This document shows, piece by piece, positions 15,301-23,739 of a DNA stretch of 64,000 nucleotides. Origin of the DNA: Mimachlamys varia. Lineage: Eukaryota > Mollusca > Bivalvia > Pectinida > Pectinidae. A program made the translations under genes and the position numbers. Position 1 is the first letter of the stretch, and the number at the start of each line of letters is the position of its first letter. The notes below the pieces were generated by a model. The model had not been told where the DNA came from. It did no database searches and saw only the letters and a list, made by a program, of their open reading frames with translations. Where the stretch lies: NCBI GenBank assembly GCA_947623455.1, contig OX392530.1, positions 34,689,405 to 34,753,404 on the forward strand, given 5' to 3'.

Positions 15301-18300
15301 AATGTTTAGTTTGTGGTGCGGCATATGAGTGCACGGACTTCCTTGATATATAATTGTAAGTGTTAACGTATTCTGACGCTGAAAGTTGGATAGATTTTAG
15401 AAGAATATAGAAATAGTCTGAAAACAAAATCTTCAAGACATTGAGTTGTAAAAAAAATTGTAATCATTTCATTTTGTTTTGTACTTTTCAATGCATGCAC
15501 ACCTTTTATGAAATCATTCTAAATGAGGATTCGTGCATCTAACTTTTTACAGAAACAATAAGGTTTGCCCACATGACACTGCATTTAGACGTAAAAGTGC
15601 AGTGTTATGTGGGTTTCTGACAATGCATGGTTTTATATATATATATATCCCGTACCCATTTGTACCGGTCTCAGTCAGGTAGTGGTGTCGATAAATGATG
15701 CAGAGTTGCCGACATATATTTCTTCATATAAATATCGTGTGTTATCAACGTCTGATTTTTAATGTGAATGTGATTCAATAAATGTTAACAAAAACTTTGT
15801 CTCCGTTTCATCAACGGACGTACATATACATTACGCGTCCCCTCTCGGGCCCCTTTGTCAAATTGACCGACAACGCTGTCACTTGATGCGTGATCATCGC
15901 TATTTTTATCGGACTTTCTCGAGGAATGCAATTTGGCAAGTAGCTAATAAATACATTTTGAGTGGACTTTGAATATTGGAATTACAGGAAAATGTAACTG
16001 GTAGTGCAGACAGCTTATACATTCAAGAACTCCATTGTAGGTTTTCCCGGAATGCCCCTTTAAAGCAAAAAAAAAAAAATTGAATTTGTTAACTTACCTT
16101 TGTTACATGACATCCCCATCCAGCCAGCCGTACATCCGGGTACCACACAATGGCCTGTTACTGAGTCACAACCAGGGGTAGAACAGTGACACGTGGATAA
16201 GCAGTTTTCTCCAAATGTTGTGTGGGAACAAACTAAAAGTAAGGAACACAAAAACTGATACTGACTCAAAATAAAGACTATCAACTGACCTCAAACACAA
16301 TGTGACTATTTACTAAATATTTATGAAATATTTACTGAGGTTGGTCATCTAAAACAGGCCAACTTGTAAGTGCCTAATACGCTATAATAGGGGAATCTTT
16401 ATAACATAGTGATTTTAGGGAAAAAAAACTCATTTTCAAATAATACCTTACATACATATTATTATAGGTATCATGTAACAATGTAATTATATTAAACGTT
16501 TTTTCCTGTTATTCAGTCGGGTATGGAAACATTTGATATATTGGTTTTAGACAGTACTGACTTTGATTTTAGTCATTGCCTTTCAATCCGAAAATAAAAG
16601 TGCCATGTTGAACTACGTTACGTCAACGCTTTACCCGTCGCTTCAAATAACATGTTTTATAGTTTTACGTTAATAATTAAGGTGATTATGATATTCAAAT
16701 TGACTTTTTCAATTATGTTAACATACAAGAACAAAAACCTTTCTGATTTTAAGAAAAATGAAATGATTACGTAGTCTTTGAAATGTAAATATAACCATTG
16801 AAAATGACGTAACACACACATGCTGCACCAATTTTGTATTTATTCGCAATATGAATAAGATAAATAGCCATGACGTCATTTTAAAAGGTTAATGGTTGTT
16901 CATGCGTAGTGAATTAAAGATATATTTTTCGGCAAAATATCAGGATGATTCATATATTGATAAAGATGTTGATGATAAATATATTTGCATTGTAATCTCA
17001 GTAAAGAAAGAGGTTAAAAATACGATACTACTGCTTCAAGAGCCGTGACCGACCTTGATTACAGCTATCCCCATGGTAACCAGCCTGACATCCTGGTGTG
17101 TCACAGAGTCCCGTCGCTCCGTTACATCCGGGCTTCTTACAATGACATTCCTCAACACAGTTCTCTCCAAATGTATCAGGTGAACAAGCTGAAATTGTGA
17201 TATATATATATATCGTAATATTAGGACATCGTAAAACATGTTTAAATGCTGAAGTAGTGAAAGATCTGGTAATGTGTCCTTGTTATTTTTGACAATTTAC
17301 ATAAAATATCATTATATACATATATATACATAAACTGTATAAACATTACATGTCTGACCCATAACTAGACATATTCATATATATCGATTGTTCATGTTTT
17401 TTTACCCGTCTGATAATGCAGAGCATCAATCCTAATAGTATAAGATAATGACGATTAAAGACATGATGACTCGGTTATCATTTTGAGGACTTGATATTTA
17501 TTTGGATGTGACCAAGATTTACATAGCGGGTGAAGTCGATGGAGCAAAATACGCTTACTCTTCCGGAACACCTGGTCTTTTTCTCTTGTATTTTTGCAGG
17601 GTTTACAATGTAAATAGTTTGGTCAATATTTTACCTCTATTTTAATTGATTTTGAGATTATGATTTTGTTGACGCTTGGGTATTCTCTAATTTATCAGTA
17701 TTACAGAGGCAGAAATAGCCAGGATTATTCTGATTATTCCTAGGAATCAATACAGAACGACGCTTTGACGTTTTGCTACTATTAACAATCTCATAATGGA
17801 GTAAACGGAAAAATACCTTAACAGGGAGAGAACATACCTTTCATGTCACGCTACCACAAATGGTACAATTTTGACAGTTGTTTAGTGATATTTACAAATT
17901 AAGATATTATACTATGAATCTTTCTTGGTTTTTGACAAAGACCACATATGTTGGTTCATTTTCAGAAAAAAATAATTACCCTAGGTGATTTAATTTGGAA
18001 AACACAACAAAGAGCGAAAACGGATATTAAGTCCGTTTTTTAGCCGTGATTAGTACCCAATTTGGTACACCATACCATAGGCTATGGTATTTGCTTTTAT
18101 TTTAACTAATATATGTTCCTTTTGCAACAGAATATACCTATTTTATAAATATCATACTGGACCACAGTTATTCATACCCACTTTAATATAATATGGTCAT
18201 AAGGACCAGATTTCAACATGTAAACATGCTTAAAATTTCCCCCTTCAAAATTCTCCAAAATTTCGTTGACGCACGGTGTTTTTTGCTGGTTTTACTTTGA

Positions 18301-21300
18301 TGTCATCGTGAAGTTGTAAATTGTTATGGAAAACATAACATATTTGGTGCTAATGCCAACAAATATCTATTTTGTTATACAGTCAAAGGAAAATGCTGAA
18401 ATATTTTGTTCAGAAACGTTTCTAATCATTTTCTGACCGTGTACCAAATGGTTTAGCGTACCAATAGTGGTAACGTGACGTTACAGAGAGGAAAACAATA
18501 CTTTTAGAGAAAGAAAGTATACATTTACCGAGAGAAAAATGCCTTTACAAAGAGAGAGAAATACCTTTACAGAGAGAGAGAGAGAGAGCTTTACAGAGGG
18601 GAAAAGAAAAAAAAGACTTTTACAGAAAGAGTAAAATACCTTTACAGAGAGGGTAAAAATACAATTACAGATTGGGAAAATACCTTTACAGAAAGAAAAA
18701 CAAAATGTTTCAATATTCGGCGCCATGGTATGAAACATTTAGCTCTACATGGTCATTTAATAGGTTACTGGTGGTTATCTAAACAATTATTTTTTTGCTG
18801 CGTCTGGTGGCCTGAGGGTCTGAAAAGTCCAGTTTAATCAGTACTTACACAAAACCTGTTTCTATTAATACACTGGTCCAGTCCACACCACACTACAGTG
18901 CGTAGAATCACAGACTGTACTTACACTGGTTACAATACACTGGTCCAGTCCACCCCGCACTGCAGTGTGTAGAATCACAGACTCCGTTGTCAGGGTTACA
19001 TCCATGTTTACAGTTGGTACAATTGTGTTGACACTGGTCACCATACTTATATATAAAGCAACCTGGAAAGTTATATTATTCACAAACATTATGAAAAAAA
19101 TTATGAATAAATTTCTAAAAAGACATTCAGATGTATATTGATAAAATGTATGAAAACAACAAATAAAGGATGACTAGTTCGTTGTGTACCTGTTCGCCTT
19201 CATCAGACAAATGTTAGTCGTATGTACAATTGTAAAGTTCGCCAGATCAGATAGGAAATAGGCGGGTTGGAATCTCAAATATACAAATCAGCAATCACAG
19301 ACCGTGCCATAGAGAGAAATTATGTGATTGACTTGGAAAATTTCAAAGTGCTTTACAGAGAGCAATCTGCTGAAGAGGCAGATAGAAGAGGCCATCTAGA
19401 TACGCCGCAGTGCACCAGCTCTGAATCGAGATGAGGGGGCTCAAAGACTCTCATACATGTATGACCAAGACTTAAACAAGGCGTATAACAAATGTAGTTG
19501 AATCGAGTCACTTCGGTACAATAACGTAACTATTGTACACACGCCTAACAGCGTAGATAAAGAACACCGATTTGTAATTACCGATTCGTAAACAATTTAA
19601 ACTGTTAACGTTGTATGCATACGCTTTGGTGGTCATTTGTCTGATGAAGGTGACAGGGTACACAGTGTTTACAAATTTTATATTTGCACTAGCGTAGTTA
19701 TCCTACTTGAGGAAATAAACAATAATAGAAATATGGGCTACGGTACACATCAGAACACATTCTAAGCAAGTTGAATGTAAGCCTGGAAAGCTAATACGCT
19801 TTATATATAATATATATACATAACATAGAATTAATAAGTCGTCTCTTATTCTGCAATCAATCATCTCTTACGGTAAGTAACGCATCAACAGACATTACCA
19901 TACACGTCCACCTCACACACGTCCAAATGCGCTGGGTCTGGTGTCCTTACAATGGTGATAACCACTCTCTGACCAGTTACGTTACACGAGGTGATGTTTT
20001 GAGTGACGACAGGGAGGCCGGCGTCCACGTCCTCGTAACATTTGTTACCATTATTTATTTCTGTATCGTTTGATATCCAAAAGGCGAAGCCATCGGCACG
20101 TTCTGAAAGATGAGCAAAGTCAGATAATAATACAAGAGTCAAAAGGAAACGTCAAACTTGAACAAACTATATCTAACTTCTATGATACATATGTAAACAT
20201 GTTGTGTTCGGCGAATATCAGTGAATATTTACCTTCACAACTGACACACACTATTTCTTAATGCTGTTAATGATTAAATAAAATGCAATGAAATTGTATA
20301 ATAGTAATGCATGTTATGCATCGCAGACCAAAGGGTAGAAAAGTAACAGCAATACATTTGTCTAAATGGTAATGAATAAATATAGTAAAAAATAAGTCTA
20401 TATATTTCAAATGAAGCGATCCTTGGAAAGACTGTTTTCACTCGATCCAACAGCAAGACGTCACGAGCATGTACAATAATGTGAGGTCATTTGTACGTAG
20501 CGTCACTAATGTGTTTCCAATCCAAAGAATAAAATTAATTTGCATGTTTATTGTATATTTGCTATATCTTTTTTATCGCAGTCTTATATGTCACGACAAG
20601 GGATCTGTCTCATATCATAATACATAATATCATGAAGTTGAAATATAAACAACCAGGTGTAAAGGGGGAGTTGGGATGAGGGATATACTTGAAAATATGT
20701 TGCGTAGGCACAGTTAGACACAGGTCGAGGCCTGTGTAAAAGTTTGAAAGGGCTGGGGAAAAGATACACAAATTGGAAAGGGAAATGATTTTTATTTGGT
20801 TATAGTGTATAATTATAATCCATGGATTAGGTATAATATTATGGTATTATTGGATGAACTTCTTTAGCATACTATTACTCTCAATATGGTTTACTTGTAC
20901 TGTAATTGATACAAAATTAAAACAGCTGAATAGTAATATTCACATGAAAGATCATTATCCTTACAAATTACACTTTTTAATGAAATTTCGTCAGAAGTTG
21001 TTAAATACATAATCTGATAAATAGAACTAGTTATATTTCAATTTGGTAAAACGATTATGTAAGGCGTACAAAAACACAATCTTATTAAAATACAGCTTCT
21101 CACTATATTGTTATACTGTCGTGTCAACATGACAATATAATTATGGAGGAGCTGTATTTTAATCAGATTGGCAAAAACTCGTTTTGCATACGTAATGCGT
21201 GAATTATCGAAAGATGTATTTTGGTGTGACCGAATTTTTTATGTGTTCATAATCATTGCTCATAGTTTAATATTCAGAATTTATGATGCAGTGCAACTTC

Positions 21301-23586
21301 CCGAAACCGATCCTTTTCTAAACAGATCACCTCGTCATACAGAACTAAATGTCCATGTACGGAATGTTTTTTTTTTTATTATTATTATAGTAATGAAAAA
21401 CTTCCAAATACCGATCCTTCTGAATTCCGAACCAATTTTGTGTTCGGAATGGTTAGAATTATTCAAAAGTGCTTCTGTTAACCGGCCTTACCTGAGCGAA
21501 AATGACTCGAGGCCCGACCACCCGACCGGGAAATAAACACATGTGCCCATTGTCGTCGTCAGTTTTGTGCCTTGGGACATATGTCCATGTAAATGTAGAT
21601 ATATTTACACCTAAACATTTATATGATTTAACTATGTGCTTGTGTGATCATTAGGCTAATCAACACGGTCAAGATGTAAGCATGTCAAAACACCATGCTT
21701 CTGTGAAGCGGTACGATCTGTTGATCGTAAGAAAAGAAGTAGATCTAGAAAACCGCACTTTCGCATCTAATTTTAATGAGGCCCCGATTTGATTATTTTA
21801 ACAGCGGATAACTACACACACTATACGGAAGCCAATGTCGGGTGTTATTTTAAGAGGTTATGAGTAAAACAAAAATACAGCGCAAACTTCGCTCTCTACA
21901 GGCCGTTCCAGTGTCATTTGCATTTCGCATGATAGCCTCACTTTAGCTCAATGCTAATTTTGATCGTATTCATAGGTGTATAGATAAAGTCTAGACCACT
22001 GGACAATAGCATGACGTCATGTTGACGCCATATTGACCTACGTTACGTCAACGCCTCAGATCATGAACATTATAGCTTTACGTTAAACATTAAGCTGGTC
22101 TTGATTTTCGAAAACCTACCATACAATGATAATATAATATTAATAAAGTAGACACAAATGGCATGACAATGTATTAGATAACTATAACCATTGAACGTTT
22201 GCTAGATTGAATTTATTGTAAAAATTAATGCAAGCTGGGTGCCAGATAAATATACTGACTTTCTATGTTGTTGATCTTGTACCCAGATCTATAAAAATAA
22301 TATATACTGTATAGTCTGGCAGACGTTCAATGATTAAACACAGGACGTAATGTCTTAATGTAAGTTTTAAAAAATCACGCTACCAATTTCATTGGAACGC
22401 ATGGGCGATCGAGATATATATCCACTCGCTCTTTTGTCCCTTATTATATAGTCACATATTCTTGAGATTCATTCGCAGGGGGAAAAAGACATTTGTAAAG
22501 GAAAAGACAATATATAAAGTGCCTGATCTGTTTGCTAACTCGGGTATTCAAACAATTTAAAAAACGTCAAAACAAGTGATATACCGTAAAGCATATTGTC
22601 ATACAATATGTATGCGGAGCTAACTGTATCACCATCTATAATTGCCATTCTTGATATAATTTTGAGAGTGTATTGACAAATTCGCACTAAGATACTATCC
22701 TTAATTTGTATGTATCGACAAGTACATATTTTTATTATCTAATTGGAAGAAGTAGTAGTTAAACAGCAACTCACCTGGACTTCGAAATACGATGTCGATT
22801 CTCTGTATCCTTGCCTTAGAAGGTAATGTTCCTCTCCACCAGGCGCCAGTGAAACCATCAATAGAGGCCATACAGCCACCTGTATCAAAAGGGCCGTAAT
22901 GTCCGTCTGTTGTGCGGGACAATGGGTGAGATGGAAGCATAGGAGATCCATCAAGTGTCAACTGATTCTTTAGGTTGACTTAAATGTAAAAATAAACAAT
23001 CATTACAATCCAACTGAGACAGCAAACATGACTAAACTTATAGAACATAACGACATCGATATGTGTTTTAGGAAGTGTACATTAAATCAGTCACTTTTTC
23101 TGAGTTTTGTTGTTATGGTAAAATATAAAAGTTGTTACTTTGTGTGTACAGTGTACATAGCGGCTAGCGAAGGTATTCGTCTCAGAAGTAGCCTCAACAC
23201 CGCTATACAGGGATAAAATATGAGACCTTTTAGGTCATTGTGCTCTCCAATAACAAAACATAATATCTGTAATCTATAACTTCAAGTAAGGGCACAAAAG
23301 ATATATGTGATATATTGCTGTTGCTAATGTTTAAATCACAGACTTATTTAACTCATCACGATGACAGACAAAAGGGATGTCTATATTTCAGATAAATTGT
23401 GTTCCGTTTTTATATGATCAGATATACAAAAATAAATTCACCTCACCTGATCGCAATGATTAACGATTTACAATAAACACCTTACACAATAAACAATGTA
23501 AACTTACTACTCGTTCGGATCTCTGGAACCAAACCCAACAAAAGTATCCAAAACACTATAGGCACGTTTCCTGAAGGCCTCTCCAT
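238..23586 (-). CDS. Left gene: receptor tyrosine phosphatase with lectin and EGF ectodomain (3' partial)
   Basis: A membrane receptor predicted to dephosphorylate phosphotyrosine at the inner face of the plasma membrane. Twenty-eight exons splice with GT/AG borders into 3576 nt (1192 codons) without a stop. Order by residue: signal peptide 1-26, FTP lectin-like domain 27-162, ten eight-cysteine EGF modules 163-617, membrane segment about 635-657, basic juxtamembrane region, phosphatase D1 about 762-1010, then D2 from about 1049 to the edge. D1 keeps the KNRF loop (782-785), WPDHD loop (920-924), nucleophile Cys953 and Arg959 of HCSAGIGRTG, and the Q-loop Gln1001, so it looks catalytic. D2 departs from consensus at several places; its active-site loop lies outside the window. 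The start was chosen for its signal peptide, a G at -3 and +4, and identity with the middle gene. Two-domain RPTPs are a known family. The FTP-EGF fusion is my reading of the exons and needs a transcript. Confidence 0.88.
953..1084 (-). CDS. Left gene exon 27: D2 core
   Basis: 132 nt, residues 1108-1151. FLVTQFPLPHTLVNFWTMV matches the YIATQGPLP.T..DFWRMV region, with Phe in place of the usual Gly of TQGP. Phase 0 on both sides. Confidence 0.88.
1530..1603 (-). CDS. Left gene exon 26: D2 core
   Basis: 74 nt, residues 1083-1107, with the sequence ENNRVILF and NYINAV, a diverged form of the DxxRVxL...YINA core. Confidence 0.84.
1741..1903 (+). repeat. Dispersed repeat family A, copy 1
   Basis: Family core CTTCCGGAACACCTGGxCTT and end TCGATTTTGAGTTTGGATTA, in left gene intron 25. 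Left part missing. Confidence 0.75.
2612..2714 (-). CDS. Left gene exon 25: start of D2
   Basis: 103 nt, residues 1049-1082. It contains ENRDKNRDMDILP, like the NRxKNR..DILP entry of second RPTP domains. The KNRY tyrosine is replaced by Asp. Confidence 0.85.
2820..2966 (-). CDS. Left gene exon 24: end of D1 and linker
   Basis: 147 nt, residues 1000-1048. NQYKALHLALLEG is the last D1 helix. A Ser/Asp-rich linker then leads to D2. Confidence 0.88.
3172..3307 (-). CDS. Left gene exon 23: D1 P-loop SAGIGRTGT
   Basis: 136 nt, residues 954-999. The rest of the catalytic signature (SAGIGRTGT, Arg959) is intact, followed by the helix ending MVQTV that begins the Q-loop. Confidence 0.94.
3340..3590. 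repeat. Degenerate AT-rich tandem repeat
   Basis: About seven diverged units of roughly 33-35 bp around TTTAGAGATGATATGATT...ATATGACA, in the intron just before the D1 P-loop exon's acceptor. Confidence 0.65.
3756..3901 (-). CDS. Left gene exon 22: D1 WPD loop and catalytic cysteine
   Basis: 146 nt, residues 906-953. It contains FHYTKWPDHD with the general-acid aspartate (Asp922) and ends VVHC, so the nucleophile Cys953 is the last full codon. The intron splits the signature between HC and SAGIGRTG. Confidence 0.93.
4699..4827 (-). CDS. Left gene exon 21: D1 KCxxYWP
   Basis: 129 nt, residues 863-905, starting with NKCYKYWP, the KCxxYWP motif of PTP domains. It ends in a strand followed by basic residues. 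Phase 0 on both sides. Confidence 0.88.
5139..5236 (-). CDS. Left gene exon 20: D1 core
   Basis: 98 nt, residues 830-862, with P-x-T-x-x-x-F-W-L-M-I-W, matching the FWRMVWE helix of classical PTPs. Confidence 0.87.
5537..5573 (-). CDS. Left gene exon 19: 37-nt D1 microexon
   Basis: Only 37 nt (residues 818-829), coding the YIAVQG strand of D1 (family YIATQG). It is too short to find by ORF length but is required to join exons 18 and 20 in phase. Confidence 0.82.
5899..5978 (-). CDS. Left gene exon 18: D1 DYINANYID
   Basis: 80 nt, residues 791-817. It holds DHSRV and DYINANYID, the most conserved core strand of classical tyrosine phosphatase domains. Confidence 0.9.
6235..6590 (-). repeat. 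Dispersed repeat family A, copy 2
   Basis: Near full length, left gene intron 17. Its minus strand translates the family peptide IDAYLDVTKIYMAGVVDEAE. Confidence 0.8.
6812..6899 (-). CDS. Left gene exon 17: D1 KNRF loop
   Basis: 88 nt, residues 762-790. It contains PKNRF, the phosphotyrosine-recognition loop (usually KNRY), and leads into FPYDHSRV across the intron. The donor CCGT|GTAAAT was chosen because it restores the Tyr of PYDHSRV. Confidence 0.85.
7260..7489 (-). CDS. Left gene exon 16: acidic juxtamembrane region before D1
   Basis: 230 nt, residues 685-761. Acidic and probably flexible (DDIDVDDENN). It ends in a Glu/Lys-rich helix (LLDKEYQ) like the EF-x-x-L entry helix of receptor phosphatase domains. 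Confidence 0.83.
7765..7875 (+). repeat. Dispersed repeat family B, copy 1
   Basis: Shares TTTTTCGGCATxCTxTAxCTATTACTAA and TGTGTGTTACGTCATC with 42605-42735. Lies in left gene intron 15. Confidence 0.65.
8450..8800 (+). repeat. Dispersed repeat family A, copy 3
   Basis: Near full length, from GGTCGCCATTTTGTCTCATT to the TTGTTGACGCTT end, in left gene intron 15. Confidence 0.8.
9133..9209 (-). CDS. Left gene exon 15: basic juxtamembrane region
   Basis: 77 nt, residues 659-684, rich in Arg, Lys, Gln and Thr directly after the membrane segment. The phases on both sides fit exons 14 and 16 exactly. No domain is recognised. Confidence 0.75.
9477..9600 (-). CDS. Left gene exon 14: transmembrane segment
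   Basis: 124 nt, residues 618-658. A Pro/Asp-rich stalk (PIPDPDKDD) leads into a glycine-rich hydrophobic segment (about 635-657) that stops at arginines, a type I orientation. It is not similar to the middle gene's membrane exon beyond hydrophobicity. Confidence 0.87.
9682..9790. repeat. 34-bp tandem repeat, three units
   Basis: ATGTGGATGTGTATTTTATA repeats at 9693, 9727 and 9761, in left gene intron 13. Confidence 0.75.
10042..10179 (-). CDS. Left gene exon 13: EGF-like module 10
   Basis: 138 nt in phase 1, residues 572-617, eight cysteines (YGQDCNFTCGLC, GYYGSSC). It has no counterpart in the middle gene, which has a six-cysteine module at this place. Confidence 0.84.
10917..11051 (-). 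CDS. Left gene exon 12: EGF-like module 9
   Basis: 135 nt in phase 1, residues 527-571, with FGANCIKQCHC and GWMGDTC. The donor is taken as A|GTGGGT because it keeps phase 1 and matches the middle gene's donor position. This is the last exon shared by the left and middle genes. Confidence 0.8.
11463..11600 (-). CDS. Left gene exon 11: EGF-like module 8
   Basis: 138 nt in phase 1, residues 481-526, with FGEDCLSTCYC and GYIGSSC. Acceptor TTTACAG, donor A|GTAAGA. Confidence 0.85.
12014..12148 (-). CDS. Left gene exon 10: EGF-like module 7
   Basis: 135 nt in phase 1, residues 436-480, with FGKSCSSQCRC and GWMGTSC. The intron before it is only 149 nt. Confidence 0.86.
12298..12438 (-). CDS. Left gene exon 9: EGF-like module 6
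   Basis: 141 nt in phase 1, residues 389-435, eight cysteines, with a two-residue longer loop (YNTNAGC) than its neighbours. The same longer loop is kept in the middle gene. Confidence 0.86.
13154..13288 (-). CDS. Left gene exon 8: EGF-like module 5
   Basis: 135 nt in phase 1, residues 344-388, eight cysteines, LSTC-type subgroup (FGENCLSTCHC, GWMGMPC). Acceptor ATTTTAG, donor GTAAGT. Confidence 0.86.
13884..14018 (-). CDS. Left gene exon 7: EGF-like module 4
   Basis: 135 nt in phase 1, residues 299-343, eight cysteines, VEEC-type subgroup (FGENCVEECRC, GYHGNSC). Acceptor TTTCAG, donor GTTGGT. Confidence 0.86.
15114..16059. mobile_element. TTAA-flanked MITE, left gene intron 6
   Basis: 946 bp between TTAA copies (15110-15113 and 16060-16063). 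Terminal inverted repeats of about 23 bp begin AGAGGCATCACGG and AGGGGCATTCCGG. No transposase frame. Absent from the middle gene's intron 6. TTAA target sites are typical of the piggyBac group. Confidence 0.75.
15568..15613. repeat. Hairpin inside the MITE
   Basis: Two 16-nt arms, CCCACATGACACTGCA and TGCAGTGTTATGTGGG, pair with one G-T mismatch around a 14-nt loop. Confidence 0.7.
16098..16232 (-). CDS. Left gene exon 6: EGF-like module 3
   Basis: 135 nt in phase 1, residues 254-298, eight cysteines, LSTC-type subgroup (FGENCLSTCHC, GWMGMSC). A TTAA-flanked MITE ends about 40 bp downstream of the donor. Confidence 0.86.
16596..16690 (+). repeat. Dispersed repeat family C, copy 1
   Basis: CTACGTTACGTCAACGCTTTA then ATAGTTTTACGTTAATAATTAAGG, left gene intron 5. 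Matches 48885-48995 in the middle gene's intron 5. Confidence 0.65.
17054..17188 (-). CDS. Left gene exon 5: EGF-like module 2
   Basis: 135 nt in phase 1, residues 209-253, eight cysteines, containing TFGENCVEEC and GYHGDSC. It belongs to the VEEC-type subgroup that alternates with the LSTC-type subgroup in exons 5-8. Confidence 0.85.
17466..17695 (+). repeat. Dispersed repeat family A, copy 4
   Basis: Right two thirds of the family, in left gene intron 4. Not present at the same place in the middle gene, so a later insertion. Confidence 0.75.
18481..18705. repeat. Degenerate purine-rich tandem repeat
   Basis: Units of 20-25 bp around ACCTTTACAGAGAGAGAAAAT, including (GA)n. Single units of the same motif occur in other introns near 14210, 47350 and 50060. 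Confidence 0.65.
18857..18918 (-). pseudogene. Partial duplicate of EGF exon 4 in left gene intron 4
   Basis: Repeats the 3' end of exon 4 (GTCTGTGATTCTACxCACTG ... GGACTGGACCAGTGTATT), then hits TAA. No donor follows at the equivalent place. Confidence 0.75.
18925..19062 (-). CDS. Left gene exon 4: EGF-like module 1
   Basis: 138 nt, residues 163-208, cysteine-rich, with the GDQC and CNPDNGVC motifs of EGF/laminin-EGF modules. The splice donor is T|GTAAGT. A second, partial copy of this exon's 3' part lies just downstream in the intron (18857-18918). Confidence 0.83.
19185..19665 (+). mobile_element. Penelope-like 3' fragment with inverted ends, left gene intron 3
   Basis: Homologous to 50605-51155 in the same intron, with more indels and no long frame. 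CTGATGAAGG occurs at both ends in inverted orientation. It predates the duplication of the two genes. Confidence 0.62.
19899..20102 (-). CDS. Left gene exon 3: second half of FTP lectin-like domain
   Basis: 204 nt, phase 1 to phase 1, residues 95-162. It ends with VCEVDVYG, matching the LCEVEVYG-type end of FTP domains, and holds three cysteines plus NIT and NVT glycosylation sequons. It differs from the middle gene by about 29 of 204 bases, with changes clustered near residues 99-109. Confidence 0.87.
21077..21168. repeat. Long palindrome in left gene intron 2
   Basis: AATCTTATTAAAATACAGCTTCTC and its inverted copy (GAGGAGCTGTATTTTAATCAGATT) around a 44 nt centre. Could be a MITE end pair. 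Confidence 0.7.
21990..22095 (+). repeat. Dispersed repeat family C, copy 2
   Basis: Contains the palindrome TGACGTCA and CTACGTTACGTCAACGCCTC. Left gene intron 2. Confidence 0.68.
22775..22978 (-). CDS. Left gene exon 2: first half of FTP lectin-like domain
   Basis: 204 nt, phase 1 to phase 1, residues 27-94. It carries the WWRG tryptophan pair typical of F5/8-type and FTP lectin folds (compare PWWRVDL in the family). The histidine usual in the C-H-T stretch just before it is absent (GGCMAS instead). Confidence 0.85.
23508..23586 (-). CDS. Left gene exon 1: start codon and signal peptide
   Basis: Codes residues 1-26 plus one base. A short polar start (MERPSGN) is followed by a hydrophobic run (IVFWILLLGLV), as in a secretory signal peptide. 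The donor is A|GTAAGT in phase 1. The matching exon of the middle gene encodes the same peptide. Confidence 0.85.
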
Positions 23587-23724
23587 CCCTAGCGATGGTA
23601 TATCACTGGTAGTGGTCTTAATTTAAAACTTAACTCTAGTCCACGTACGAATGATCATACCATTTGGTCGTACGTATACACACCAACGCTACACCTACTG
23701 TAACTTATTCAGACCAGGAAGTAG

Positions 23725-23732
23725 TATAAATA
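23725..23732 (-). promoter_or_regulatory. Candidate TATA box of left gene
   Basis: TATTTATA on the minus strand about 140 nt before the start codon, conserved at the same relative place in the middle gene. It would give a 5' UTR of roughly 110 nt. No transcript support. Confidence 0.4.
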
Positions 23733-23739
23733 CGTAACG

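Noticed and set aside
18481..18738. 85-codon minus-strand frame rich in Ser, Leu, Phe and Lys
   Set aside because: It is the translation of a degenerate purine-rich tandem repeat.
23028..23216. Conserved 62-codon plus-strand frame in intron 1 (also 54528-54716)
   Set aside because: The whole tract is nearly identical between copies, introns included, so conservation of the frame says nothing about coding.
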